A stretch of DNA of 17,090 nucleotides from Chloroflexota bacterium (lineage in GTDB: Bacteria > Chloroflexota > Dehalococcoidia > JACQGW01). The translations under genes were made by a program, and so were the position numbers. The stretch spans positions 1 through 17,090 of the forward strand of contig JACQGW010000206.1 in NCBI GenBank assembly GCA_016199325.1, in the 5' to 3' direction. The notes under the pieces are model-generated. The model made no database searches. It saw nothing but the letters and a program-made list of their open reading frames with translations, and was not told the DNA's origin. Shown one piece after another: positions 6,480 to 14,615 of the stretch (positions are counted from its first letter, which is position 1; each line of letters opens with the position of its first letter).

Positions 6480-8582
6480 CTACTGTCCGTTGCTGCTGAT
6501 GAGGATGTTCCCGTACCGGTCGATGCGCCCGACGTGGCGGGGCTGGATGACCGTCGTCGTGTCCATCTGCTCGACGATGGCGGGGCCGGCAATCTGATTC
6601 TGCGCCGCCAGTCGATGGCGGCCGTAGATCGGCGTGCCGACGAAGCCGGTCTCGGCGAAGTACACCTTGCGCCGTCCCAGGAGGGCGCCCGCCGGGTCGG
6701 CAGCGCCGGAAGCGACCTCCTGGAGGCGGGGCTTGGCGACCCGGCCGAGCGCGGTCAACCGGACGTTGACCAGCTCGACCGGCTCGTCCTGGGCGGCGTA
6801 GCCGTAGCTTCGCTCGTGCTCGGCGTGGAAGCGCCCTTCGACCGCCCGGATCGCCGGCTGGTCCAGCTCGCCGTCGGGCACCGGAATGCGAAGCTCATAG
6901 GATTGGCCGACGTATCTGAGCTCGACCGTACGGACGAGGTCGATCTCCCGCGGATCCACCCCCTCCCGCACCAGCGCCGCCGTCCCCTCGGCCTCGAAGT
7001 CGGCGTAGATCCGGTTCAGCCCGTCGAGGTCGAGGCTCGCCAGGCGCTGGACCCGGGTGACGACGCGGTCGTGCATGAGGTCGGCTAGGAGCAGGCCGAG
7101 CGCGCTGGCGACGCCGGCGATCGGCGGCACGATCGTCGTCGGGATCGCCAGCTCGGCGGCAAGGGCGTTGGCGTGGAGGGGACCGGCGCCGCCGAAGGCC
7201 AGCAGCGCGAACTCCCGCGGGTCGTATCCCCGTTGCACGGAAACCAGTCGGATGGCGCCGACCATGTTGGCGTTTGCCAGCTCGACGATGCCGTGTGCGG
7301 CGGCGACGAGGTCGAGCCCGGTGGGGCGAGCGCAGCGCGTCTCGATAGCCCGCCAGGCGGCGTCGACGTCGAGCTGCATCTCGCCGCCCAGGAAGTTCTC
7401 CGGGTCCAGCCGTCCCAGGACGAGGTTCGCATCGGTGACGGTCGGCTCGCGCCCGCCACGGCCGTAGCAGGCCGGCCCCGGATCGGCGCCGGCGCTCTGC
7501 GGCCCCACGTGCATGATCCCGCCGCTGTCCACCCAGGCGATGCTCCCACCGCCGGCGCCGACCTCGACCAGGTCCAGGACCGGCGTACGAATGGGGTAGC
7601 CGCGGCCTCGGCTGGCCCCGCGGCCGGCAGCGGCGCGGGCGCCCACCTCGAACTCGGTCGAGAGCTTCGGCCGGCCGCCCTGGATCAGCGAAACCTTCGC
7701 CGTCGTCCCGCCCATGTCGAACGAGATGAGATCCGAGAACCCGGCGGCCGTGCCGAGCTGAACGGCCGCCATGACGCCGGCGGCCGGGCCCGACTCGACG
7801 ATGTACACCGGCAGCTCGCGGGCGACCTCGGCGGAACAGATGCCGCCGTTGGACTGCATGATGTGAACCTTGCGCTGGATGCCGCGCTGCGCCAGGCCCG
7901 TGGCGATGTGGTCGAGATAGCGGCTGACGACGGGGCGGATGGCCGCGTTGACGACGGTCGTGCTGGCTCGCAGATACTCGCGGAACTCGGGCCAGACCTC
8001 GCAGGAGGCCGAGACGAGCACGCCGGGGCAGCGCTCGGCCAGGCGAGCGGTGGCGCGGCGCTCGTGGTCCGGGTAGCGGTAGGAGTGGAGGAAACAGACC
8101 GCGACCGACGTGACCCCGGCAGCGCGGATGGCCTCGGCGACCCCGTCGAGCTCGTCCTCCGCCAGCGGGATCAGGACCGACCCGTTGGCGTCCAGGCGCT
8201 CGCGGACCTCGAAGCAGAGGTTGCGCGGCACAAGGGGCTCCGGCTTGTCGGCGAAGAGGTCGTACAGATCGGGGCGGGTCTGGCGGGCGATCTCCAGCAG
8301 GTCGCGAAAGCCTCGGGTGACGACGAGCGCCGTTCGCGCGGTCTTGCCCTCGATGATCGCGTTGGTCGCCACCGTCGTCCCGTGGACGAAATGCTGGACG
8401 GCCGCGGCCGCCAGCCCGTTCTGGACGACGGCCTGGTCCACACTGCTGAGGAAGCCCCGGGCGAGATCGTCCGGGGTCGAAGACACCTTCACGATCCGGA
8501 TGTTCCCGGTTTCTTCCGAGAGCAGGACGGCATCGGTAAAGGTGCCGCCGATGTCGATGCCGAGTCGATAGCCCGCCGTCAT
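6480..8582 (-). CDS. hyuA: Hydantoinase/oxoprolinase family subunit A (ATP-binding)
   Basis: A 700-aa protein, normal for HyuA. The ATG at 8580-8582 overlaps the hyuB stop as ATGA. The N-terminus has the actin-fold phosphate loop DIGGTFTDAVL (10-20), followed by HGTTVATNAIIEGKTART, the second phosphate motif FDMGGTTAKVSLI and the family signature LVEVGAGGGSIAWVD with GPQSAGADPGPACYG. The C-terminal part has LRYVGQSYELRIP and AGPAIVEQMDTTTVI. Relatives (N-methylhydantoinase, 5-oxoprolinase, acetone carboxylase beta subunit) use ATP to activate a ring amide or ketone, together with subunit B. The protein is cytoplasmic with no signal peptide. All main motifs are present, so it should be active; the substrate cannot be assigned. 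It is the last gene of the GntR-hyuB-hyuA operon. Confidence 0.95.
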   Translation of the reverse strand: MTAGYRLGIDIGGTFTDAVLLSEETGNIRIVKVSSTPDDLARGFLSSVDQAVVQNGLAAAAVQHFVHGTTVATNAIIEGKTARTALVVTRGFRDLLEIARQTRPDLYDLFADKPEPLVPRNLCFEVRERLDANGSVLIPLAEDELDGVAEAIRAAGVTSVAVCFLHSYRYPDHERRATARLAERCPGVLVSASCEVWPEFREYLRASTTVVNAAIRPVVSRYLDHIATGLAQRGIQRKVHIMQSNGGICSAEVARELPVYIVESGPAAGVMAAVQLGTAAGFSDLISFDMGGTTAKVSLIQGGRPKLSTEFEVGARAAAGRGASRGRGYPIRTPVLDLVEVGAGGGSIAWVDSGGIMHVGPQSAGADPGPACYGRGGREPTVTDANLVLGRLDPENFLGGEMQLDVDAAWRAIETRCARPTGLDLVAAAHGIVELANANMVGAIRLVSVQRGYDPREFALLAFGGAGPLHANALAAELAIPTTIVPPIAGVASALGLLLADLMHDRVVTRVQRLASLDLDGLNRIYADFEAEGTAALVREGVDPREIDLVRTVELRYVGQSYELRIPVPDGELDQPAIRAVEGRFHAEHERSYGYAAQDEPVELVNVRLTALGRVAKPRLQEVASGAADPAGALLGRRKVYFAETGFVGTPIYGRHRLAAQNQIAGPAIVEQMDTTTVIQPRHVGRIDRYGNILISSNGQ

Positions 8583-10405
8583 CGAATGCTCCCATCCCCG
8601 CAGCCGCCCGGCGCACGGGTTGCCGCGTCGTCGACGGTCAGGGGAGATGCTTCGCTGCGGCTCAGCATGACGGGAGGGGAGCGCAGCGCACCGGTGGCCG
8701 CGTCGTCGACGGTCAGGCTCGCCGAGTCAATCGCCACGCGGTACACCTCCCGCGCCCGCTGGATCGAGACCTTGCCGAGCTGGACGTCCCGGAGCACCGC
8801 GACCGGATCGCGCTCGGCAGGCGGACCGTAGCCGCCGCCGCCCGGGGTCTGGATGCTGACCGTCTCGCCCGGGTCCAGATGGATGCTGGCTTTCGACGGC
8901 AGCTCGACGGCCCGGCCTTCGGGGTCGCGGACGAAATGGAAGCGCCGGGCGGCTTCACCGCCGAAGAGCCCCCAGGGCGCAAACCGGCCACGATCGGCCA
9001 GGACGGAGACGGTCGCCTGGTGATTCGGGAACCAGTAATCACGGCGGACGCCGAGGCCGCCGCGGAACCGGCCGGCGCCCTCGGAATCCGGAATCAGCCC
9101 GACCTGGCGAATGCGGAACGGATAGCTCAGCTCGACCTCTTCCACCGGAGCGTTCTCGGTGTTGTGGATGTGGGACTGGATGGCGTCCATGCCCGCCTTG
9201 GAGGAACGGGCGCCGCCGCCGCCGGCGACGGTCTCGTAGTAGGCGTAGTAGCCCCCGTCCGGTCGCCGACCCCCGAAGGACACGTTGCAGATCGTCCCCT
9301 TCGTCGCCGCCACGACGCGCTCGGGGAGGGCCGGCGAGAAGGCCCGGTAGAGCGTCTCGGCGACGCGATAGGCGACCTCCCATCCGGCGCCGACGGCGGC
9401 CGGGCGGCGGGCGTTGACGACGGTGCCCTCCGGCAGGATCACCTGGAAGCTGTGGTAGAAGCCGTGGTTGATCGGGATGCTCGGGTCCACCAGCGTCTTC
9501 AGCACGAAGGCGATGCCGGAGAAGGCCATTGAGGAGCTGCAGTTGGCCGAGCCGGCGCATTGCGCGTCGGTGCCGGTCAGGTCGACCACGACGCCGTCGT
9601 CGCCGACCCGAACGGTCACGACGATACGGATCGGCTCGTCGACGATGCCGTCGCCGTCGAGATAGTCCTCGGCGGAGAACTCGCCGTGCGGCAGCGCCGC
9701 CAGCGCCTCGCGCGTTCGGCGGGTCGTGTAGGCGATGAGCTCGTCGCAGAGCCGCCGGTACTCGTCCACGCCGAGCCGCTCGACCAGCTCGCGCAGGCGG
9801 CGCGACCCCAGATTGTTGGCGGAGACCTGCGCCCGAAAGTCGCCGGCCGATTCCCTGGGCGCGCGGAAGTTGGCGGCGATGAGCCGCATGATCTCCGGGT
9901 TGATCCGCCCCCCCTCAACGAACCGGAGCGGCGGCAGGACGAGCCCTTCCTGGTACAGCTCCCGGGCCGGCGCCAGCGAGCCCGGCGCACTGCCGCCGAC
10001 GTCGACGTGGTGGGCGACGTTGGCGACCACCCCGAGCAGTTGGCCGTCGGGCAGGAAGAACGGCGAGATGAGCGCGATGTCGTTCAGGTGGACGGCGCCC
10101 CGATGGGGGTCGTTCATGATCAGGGCGTCGCCGGGCCGCAGGTTCTCCAGCCCGTACTCGCGCAGGGCGTTGGGCACGCTATGCGGCAGCGAGCCGAGGT
10201 GCGACGGCTGGGCCAGCGCCTGAGCGACGACGCGCAGCTCGGCGTCGAAGATGGCGCAGGAGAAGTCCAGCCGGGTCTTAATGTTCGTGGAATAGGCGGT
10301 CCGTTGGAGCGCGGCGCACATCTCGTCGGTGATGGACGCCAGTGCGTTCTTGGTCACCTCCAGCTTGATGGGGTCGACCTGGAGGTGGGCTTCACTTGTC
10401 GACAC
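8579..10405 (-). CDS. hyuB: Hydantoinase/oxoprolinase family subunit B, with a repeat-derived C-terminal tail
   Basis: A 608-aa protein, slightly longer than usual. The GTG at 10405 has AGGGGGA about five bases upstream and overlaps the GntR gene by 14 nt. Conserved HyuB blocks are present in order: DPIKLEVTKNALASITDEM, then NDPHRGAVHLNDIALISPFF, HHVDVGGSAPGSLAPARELY, EGLVLPPLRFVEGGRIN, GDFRAQVSANNLGSRRLREL, and PGGGGYGPPAERDPVAVLRD near the end. Subunit B carries the hydrolytic part of the complex and works with HyuA. The normal family end (VYRVAID followed by LTVDDAAT) is reached near residue 570. After that comes a second LTVDDAAT copy and a VMLSRSEAS stretch coded by a dispersed repeat; see the repeat entry at 8611-8717. 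The tail is probably neutral for activity, but this is an inference. Confidence 0.95.
   Translation of the reverse strand: MSTSEAHLQVDPIKLEVTKNALASITDEMCAALQRTAYSTNIKTRLDFSCAIFDAELRVVAQALAQPSHLGSLPHSVPNALREYGLENLRPGDALIMNDPHRGAVHLNDIALISPFFLPDGQLLGVVANVAHHVDVGGSAPGSLAPARELYQEGLVLPPLRFVEGGRINPEIMRLIAANFRAPRESAGDFRAQVSANNLGSRRLRELVERLGVDEYRRLCDELIAYTTRRTREALAALPHGEFSAEDYLDGDGIVDEPIRIVVTVRVGDDGVVVDLTGTDAQCAGSANCSSSMAFSGIAFVLKTLVDPSIPINHGFYHSFQVILPEGTVVNARRPAAVGAGWEVAYRVAETLYRAFSPALPERVVAATKGTICNVSFGGRRPDGGYYAYYETVAGGGGARSSKAGMDAIQSHIHNTENAPVEEVELSYPFRIRQVGLIPDSEGAGRFRGGLGVRRDYWFPNHQATVSVLADRGRFAPWGLFGGEAARRFHFVRDPEGRAVELPSKASIHLDPGETVSIQTPGGGGYGPPAERDPVAVLRDVQLGKVSIQRAREVYRVAIDSASLTVDDAATGALRSPPVMLSRSEASPLTVDDAATRAPGGCGDGSIR
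8611..8717. repeat. Dispersed-repeat copy inside hyuB flanked by 32-bp direct repeats
   Basis: Positions 8641-8671 are an exact 31-bp copy of the right arm of the inverted repeat at the window end (17060-17090). They are flanked by direct repeats at 8611-8642 and 8686-8717 that match at 30 of 32 positions; both contain GCCGCGTCGTCGACGGTCAG. The period is 75 bp, exactly 25 codons, so the hyuB frame is kept. This looks like insertion with a long target duplication, or a tandem duplication that caught the repeat. Confidence 0.85.
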
Positions 10406-11117
10406 GCGTGTCCCCCTGGGGATTCAGCTCGGCGAGGTAGCTGCGGATGAGCGGCGTGGCCTGCGCCAGCGTCCAGCGCAGCGCGCCCTGCGCGGCCTCC
10501 TCGGCCGCGTCCGGGTCGTGGGCGGCGCACGCCTGGAACAGGCGATACGAGTAGTCGAGCCACTGGAGGCGCTCCCCGGACTCGAAGACCAGTTGCAGAT
10601 ACCGCTCGGCGCGCTCGCGCAGGCTGGCAATCTGCCGGCAGAGGCGGGGCCGCTCGGCAGCGGCGTAGCAGCGCTCGACGAACAGCCGGTCCTCGCGGAG
10701 GTAGGCGTCGACGTCCCCCGACGTGCAGAGGGTCGTCAGACGAGGGAGCGCGACCCGCAGCGCGTCGAGCGTCTCGGCCCCGATCTTGAGGGCGGCGTAT
10801 CTGGCAGCGAGCCCTTCGAGGCCGAGGCGAACGACGTAGATCTCCTCCAGCTCCTCGTTCGAGAGCGGCGCGGCCCGCGCCCCCCGGTGCGGCCAGAACT
10901 CGACCAGCCCCTCCTCCGTCAGGAGGTGCAGCGCCTCCCGAACGGGCATGCGGCTCACCGAAAGGGAAGCTGCCAGCTCCTCCTGACGAAGCCACTCGCC
11001 GGGCTTGATCTTGCCCGTCAGGATCGCCTGGCGCACCTGGCCATGCACGACGGCCGCGGCGGTCCGCTTGGAGAGCCCTCCCGCCTGGTCGCGCTCCGAC
11101 GCATGACGATCGTCCAT
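10392..11117 (-). CDS. GntR-family (FadR/FCD subfamily) transcriptional regulator
   Basis: A 241-aa protein from the ATG at 11117, which has AGGTG six bases upstream; a GTG at 11126 would add three residues. An N-terminal winged helix-turn-helix (about 12-80) shows VHGQVRQAILTGKIKPGEWL, then RQEELAASLSVSRMPVREAL, then LTEEGLVEFWPHRGARA, the standard GntR pattern. The C-terminal all-helical part (about 85-235) is an FCD effector domain: EELEEIYVVRLGLEGLAARY, later DRLFVERCYAAAERPRL. FCD regulators bind small carboxylates or amides and usually repress neighbouring catabolic genes and themselves. Its end overlaps the hyuB start, so it is first in the hyu operon. A palindrome over its promoter is a natural operator. 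The ligand is unknown, presumably the hydantoinase substrate or product. Confidence 0.93.
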   Translation of the reverse strand: MDDRHASERDQAGGLSKRTAAAVVHGQVRQAILTGKIKPGEWLRQEELAASLSVSRMPVREALHLLTEEGLVEFWPHRGARAAPLSNEELEEIYVVRLGLEGLAARYAALKIGAETLDALRVALPRLTTLCTSGDVDAYLREDRLFVERCYAAAERPRLCRQIASLRERAERYLQLVFESGERLQWLDYSYRLFQACAAHDPDAAEEAAQGALRWTLAQATPLIRSYLAELNPQGDTRVDK

Positions 11118-11159
11118 CACTCGCACCTAACCACGACTCCGCGCTGATTGGATCCACTC

Positions 11160-11188
11160 TTGACTTTCGGCCGCTTCTGTGCTTAAAT
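11160..11188 (+). promoter_or_regulatory. Promoter for the GAF/PucR-type regulator gene
   Basis: TTGACT (11160-11165, 5 of 6 matches), a 17-bp spacer, then TTAAAT (11183-11188, 4 of 6). The 5' untranslated region would be about 108 nt. The -10 box overlaps the palindrome at 11185-11200. Confidence 0.5.
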
Positions 11189-11200
11189 TGTATCCAATTT
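11185..11200. promoter_or_regulatory. Palindromic operator candidate between the divergent regulators
   Basis: AAATTGTATCCAATTT has perfect 6-bp arms around TATC. It covers the -10 boxes of both divergent promoters. A partial second copy, ATTGGATCCA, lies at 11147-11156; the core ATTG-K-ATCCA is shared and the copies are 40 bp apart. GntR/FCD proteins bind short AT-rich palindromes of this kind, so the GntR protein encoded here is the likely ligand (inference). Confidence 0.55.
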
Positions 11201-11214
11201 CCCGCACGCCGCAA
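11187..11214 (-). promoter_or_regulatory. Promoter for the GntR-hyuB-hyuA operon
   Basis: On the minus strand there is TTGCGG (11209-11214), a 16-bp spacer and TACAAT (11187-11192, 5 of 6 matches). The predicted start is about 60 nt before the GntR ATG. The -10 box lies inside the palindrome. Confidence 0.5.
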
Positions 11215-11302
11215 GAGCCCCACGTCGCCGAGTCGCAGCGTCAGTATCGGACACAGAGCGTTTGAGCGCAACAGCCAACATGCACTCTTGGGGAGGAGTT
11301 GG

Positions 11303-13048
11303 GTGAACGCGATGCACATCGGTCCGGAGCACTCCCTGAGCCGGCTCATTGCCACGATCAACTCGACCACGAAGGCCTCGGAGATCGTCCATCAGGCGGT
11401 GGATGCGCTGGCGATGGCGACCGGGAGCCACGCCGCGCTCGTCTACGGCTGGGACGAAGCGCAGACCGCGCTCGTCCTGCAAGCCGCAGCGCCAGGGGAA
11501 TGGCCCGCCCACTACCCGTGCGAGCTCCGCCTCGGCGAGGGCGTCGTCGGCATGGTTGCCCTGACCGGCGAGATCTCCCTGGCACCCGCCGCGCCAATCG
11601 GCGGCCCCCTGCACGCGGCGCTCCCCGGCGCCGCCCCACTCCCATTCATCCTGGCGGTGCCGATCGTCGCCCGCGCCGATCACATTCTGGGCGTCCTCTG
11701 CCTGGTCCACGATGAGCCGGGCGCGTCCTGTCCCAACACCATCGCCCTGGCTGCCGACACCGCTCGACTGCTGGCCGTTGCGATCGAGCACGGGCAGCTG
11801 CGTGAGAGCGCCCGCAAGAGCTGTCAATTGCTGGAGGTCATCGCGCTGCTGGCCGAGTCGGCGGCCCAGGAATCGACGCTGGCGAGCGTCCTCGACTCGG
11901 CCGTGAGTCTGGGCCTGCGGCTGACGCTCGGGTCAGTCTGCGCGATCTACCTGCGCGAACGCTCCCATGCGAAGCTCCGTCTCGCCGCCGTCTCGCCAGG
12001 GGATAGCCCCCTGCCGGCCGACTGGCCGGAGGAGCTGGAGGCGTCCTGGCGCCGGAGCCCGGCGAATGCTCACCCTCTCGGCAGCGCCCAGACGACGCCG
12101 GAGCACTTTCCGTCCCTCCAGAGCCAGGGATACCGCTCGACGCTGCTGGCGCCGATCGCGCTCGGCTCGGAGCGCTTCGGGCTGCTGGTGGCGCTGGACC
12201 GGCGGCCACGCCGCTACCCCCGCGAGGATGCCGAGCTGTTCGAGCGGCTGGCCCAGGTGACCGCCCTCGCGATCCACCATCGCCAACTGCTCGACACGGT
12301 TTCCAGACGCACCGATGCGTCCGATCTCATGTGGGAGATCCTCTCGCCGGGCAGCACCCCGGCCGCCGTGACGGCGGCGCGGATCCTGCGGCTCGGCTGT
12401 GACCTCGGCCAGCCGCGGGTCGTCCTCGTCGCCGGCCCGGCGCCGCGCGCGACTGTCGAGCGGCTCCGCCAGCGCATCCGCGAGCTGGATCGCAGCGCCC
12501 TCCACGACGTCGCCGACGACCGCCTCACGGCGATCGTGATCGGTCGGGTCCTGAGCGAGCTGCCGGTCGAGGGAGTCTCCATCGGCGCCAGCAACGTGTG
12601 CAGCACGCCGGCGCTCTACTGCGAGGCCTACCGAGAGGCCCGGGAGGCGCTGGAGGTCGGCGGGAAGATCTTCGGCGAGGGACGACTGATCCGCTATGAG
12701 GAGCTCGGCAGCTACCGCTTCGTGCCGGCGCTCGTCCAGTCCGGACTCGCCCGCGACTTCGAGTACCAGCAGGTCGCCCGCCTGCCCGACGACCTTCTGA
12801 TGACGCTCGAGGCGTATCTGGAGTGCGGCGGGAACACCGTACAGGCTGCGCAGCAGTTGTTCCTGCACCGCAATACGATGCGCCAGCGCCTGGACAAGGT
12901 CGCCGCGCTGCTGGACCTCGATCCGACAGACCCCAAGCGCTGGCTCTACCTGCAACTGGCGATCAAGGCCGTGCGCATGGCGCGGATCGCGACGCCCGCG
13001 CCCGTCAGCCCGACTTCGTCCGCGAGGGCGTTGCGCCCGGCCATTTGA
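11303..13048 (+). CDS. GAF-domain regulator with PucR-type C-terminal helix-turn-helix
   Basis: A 581-aa protein. GTG at 11303 is chosen because GGAGGAG ends four bases upstream; ATG at 11312 is the alternative. Residues about 10-165 form a first GAF domain (IVHQAVDALAMATGSHAALV, LGEGVVGMVALTGE, ILAVPIVARADHILGVLCLV). Residues about 180-340 form a second (LASVLDSAVSLGLRLTLGSV, YRSTLLAPIALGSERFGLLV, DAELFERLAQVTALAIHHRQ). A GGDEF-like or PucR middle region follows (about 345-470). The end carries the PucR HTH_30 motif: LEAYLECGGNTVQAAQQLFL, then HRNTMRQRLDKVAALL, around 495-545. PucR-type proteins activate purine, allantoin or amino-acid catabolism. It is divergent from the hyu operon and may activate it on sensing the substrate. 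No membrane segment is seen. Confidence 0.88.
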   Translation: MNAMHIGPEHSLSRLIATINSTTKASEIVHQAVDALAMATGSHAALVYGWDEAQTALVLQAAAPGEWPAHYPCELRLGEGVVGMVALTGEISLAPAAPIGGPLHAALPGAAPLPFILAVPIVARADHILGVLCLVHDEPGASCPNTIALAADTARLLAVAIEHGQLRESARKSCQLLEVIALLAESAAQESTLASVLDSAVSLGLRLTLGSVCAIYLRERSHAKLRLAAVSPGDSPLPADWPEELEASWRRSPANAHPLGSAQTTPEHFPSLQSQGYRSTLLAPIALGSERFGLLVALDRRPRRYPREDAELFERLAQVTALAIHHRQLLDTVSRRTDASDLMWEILSPGSTPAAVTAARILRLGCDLGQPRVVLVAGPAPRATVERLRQRIRELDRSALHDVADDRLTAIVIGRVLSELPVEGVSIGASNVCSTPALYCEAYREAREALEVGGKIFGEGRLIRYEELGSYRFVPALVQSGLARDFEYQQVARLPDDLLMTLEAYLECGGNTVQAAQQLFLHRNTMRQRLDKVAALLDLDPTDPKRWLYLQLAIKAVRMARIATPAPVSPTSSARALRPAI

Positions 13049-13074
13049 TTGAGGCCGTGCAAGTCAAGGCGCCT

Positions 13075-13184
13075 AACGAGACCGCAGAGGCGCAGAGAAC
13101 GCAGAGGAGATTACGGAGAAACGACGTTCTTGTTCGTCTTTTCTTTGCGTCGTCTCTGCGTCCTCTGCGTCTTGGCGGTTCGTT
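13075..13184. repeat. Palindromic dispersed repeat between convergent genes
   Basis: The left arm (13075-13110, containing CCGCAGAGGCGCAGAGAACG) and the right arm (about 13150-13184, ending CTTGGCGGTTCGTT) are reverse complements at roughly 29 of 35 positions with one gap, around a centre of about 40 nt. The element fills the 152-bp gap between two convergent stop codons, so transcripts from either side would form a long hairpin and may stop there. A related half-element lies at 16845-16912. Confidence 0.75.
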
Positions 13185-13200
13185 TTCTCTCAGCGTCGCT

Positions 13201-14424
13201 CTAGTTCGCGATCTCCTTGTTCCAGCGCTCGATCCACTTGTCCTGATTCTGGACGATGAACTCGTAGTCGGGCGGCTGGACCTCGCTGGGCGGCGGGATC
13301 CGCTGGGCCAGCTTCTCGCTGTACTTGACCTTCTTGTTCAACGAGCCGTAGAACATCGCGTTGACGAAGCTCGACTGGGGCTCGGCGTCGACGACGTGGT
13401 TCGCCAGCTTCAGCGCCCATTCCTCATTGCCCCGGCGAACGACGGCGAACGCCGCCAGCGTGCCGGCCGCCCCATCCTTCGGTTTGATCCAGGTGATCTT
13501 GCCGTTCGTCTCGTCGTGGGCGATGTAGACGCGGCCATCAAAGCCGACGCCGACCGTCGCCTCTTTGCGGGTGAGCAGGTCGACCGGATCGCTGTAGGAG
13601 GTGAAGAACTTGGCGACGTTGGGCTTGATCCGCTTGACGGCGTCGAAGGCGGCGTCGGCGTTCTTGGGATCGCCGCTCATCACCTGCGCCAGCTTCATCA
13701 TCACGAAGATCCCCGCCACGCCCGACGGCAGATTGTTGAAGAAGATGTTCTTGCCGTAGGCGCCGGCCGCGCCTTGCTCGATGAACTCCTTCCAGCTCTG
13801 GGGCGGGCTCTTGACCATCTCGGTGTTCACCGCAAGACCCTGCGAGGCGTAGTCGAGCGCCGCTGCATAGCTCTTGAACGGCTCGTAAGCCATCGGGTAC
13901 ATGTCCTTCAGGTTCGGCACGTTCTCGGGCGTCAGCTTCACCCAGAAGTCGTCGGCAATCATCTGGAGGATCAGCTCTGCCGAGATGGACACGAAGTCGT
14001 ACGGCGGCTTATCCTTGCTGGCCCGAAGCGCCGCCGCGATGGCCGGGAAGGCGCCGGCGGAAACCTGGACGTCGGCCCCGGTCTGCTTGGCGAACGGGTC
14101 GAGGATGTGCTTCTTGAGGTTGTCCAGGAACGGCCCGCCCGATGTGCCGATGACGATGGTCTTGTTGGCGCTCTTGGCAACCGGCGCCTGGGTCGGCGCA
14201 GCGGCAGGAGCCTGGGTCGGCGCAGCGGCCGGCGCCGCCGTCGCAGCAGCCGGTGGCTTGGGCGCCTCAGCCTGGCAGGCCGTCAGCAAGCCGAGAGAAG
14301 GCAGCGCGGCGAGGCCGGCCAGCGCAAGCGCCGAACGGCGGAGCAGGGCACGGCGGGACAGCGCGGTGCGCGGCAGGGACCAGGCAGTGACGGTGGGATC
14401 GTTCGCGAACGGGTCTCCATTCAT
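13201..14424 (-). CDS. ABC-type extracellular solute-binding lipoprotein, orphan
   Basis: A 407-aa protein. ATG at 14424 is preferred over an upstream in-frame start because AAAGGAG lies nine bases before it. The N-terminus has a twin-arginine motif (SRRALLRR, 23-30), a hydrophobic stretch and a lipobox LTAC with Cys50, so it is probably a Tat-exported lipoprotein. A 30-residue Ala/Pro/Gln linker with two AAPTQAPA units follows. The mature part starts KTIVIGTSGGPFLDNLKKHI and continues DPFAKQTGADVQV, then YDFVSISAELI, NTEMVKSPPQSWKEF and WIKPKDGAAGTLAAFAVVRR, the pattern of family 1/6 binding proteins for polyamines, Fe(III) or small organic acids. No permease or ATPase gene is in the window. 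Its position between the hyu and dipeptidase genes suggests it captures the substrate of this catabolic region (inference). Confidence 0.92.
   Translation of the reverse strand: MNGDPFANDPTVTAWSLPRTALSRRALLRRSALALAGLAALPSLGLLTACQAEAPKPPAAATAAPAAAPTQAPAAAPTQAPVAKSANKTIVIGTSGGPFLDNLKKHILDPFAKQTGADVQVSAGAFPAIAAALRASKDKPPYDFVSISAELILQMIADDFWVKLTPENVPNLKDMYPMAYEPFKSYAAALDYASQGLAVNTEMVKSPPQSWKEFIEQGAAGAYGKNIFFNNLPSGVAGIFVMMKLAQVMSGDPKNADAAFDAVKRIKPNVAKFFTSYSDPVDLLTRKEATVGVGFDGRVYIAHDETNGKITWIKPKDGAAGTLAAFAVVRRGNEEWALKLANHVVDAEPQSSFVNAMFYGSLNKKVKYSEKLAQRIPPPSEVQPPDYEFIVQNQDKWIERWNKEIAN
14186..14229. repeat. Two 20-bp tandem copies in the solute-binding protein linker
   Basis: GCCTGGGTCGGCGCAGCGGC occurs at 14186-14205 and again at 14210-14229, a 24-bp period that codes an eight-residue AAPTQAPA unit. 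This keeps the reading frame and would let the linker vary in length by slippage. Confidence 0.8.
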
Positions 14425-14552
14425 GAAACTGAGCTCCTTTCCTGTACTCCCCAAACTCCCAGGTGTCGATACGCCCCTTATACCGAACTTCGCTCATCTC
14501 GGCTACGCCCCAAGAGCACAGTGTTGGCCTATGGAAATGATCACTCTGCACA

Positions 14553-14581
14553 TTGTTCACGGACCACCTTGGCAGTAGAAT
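14553..14581 (+). promoter_or_regulatory. Promoter for the dipeptidase / LLM oxidoreductase genes
   Basis: TTGTTC (14553-14558, 3 of 6 matches), a 17-bp spacer and TAGAAT (14576-14581, 5 of 6). The start site would be about 28 nt before the ATG at 14616. On the opposite strand a TATAAG at 14477-14482 may serve the divergent solute-binding gene, but it has no clear -35. Confidence 0.45.
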
Positions 14582-14615
14582 GCGGCAAGAAGCACCGGAT
14601 GCAACGGGAGAGAGC

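Noticed and set aside
7173..8831. A 552-codon plus-strand open frame opposite hyuA
   Set aside because: It is antisense to a gene with all HyuA motifs and has no recognisable domain.
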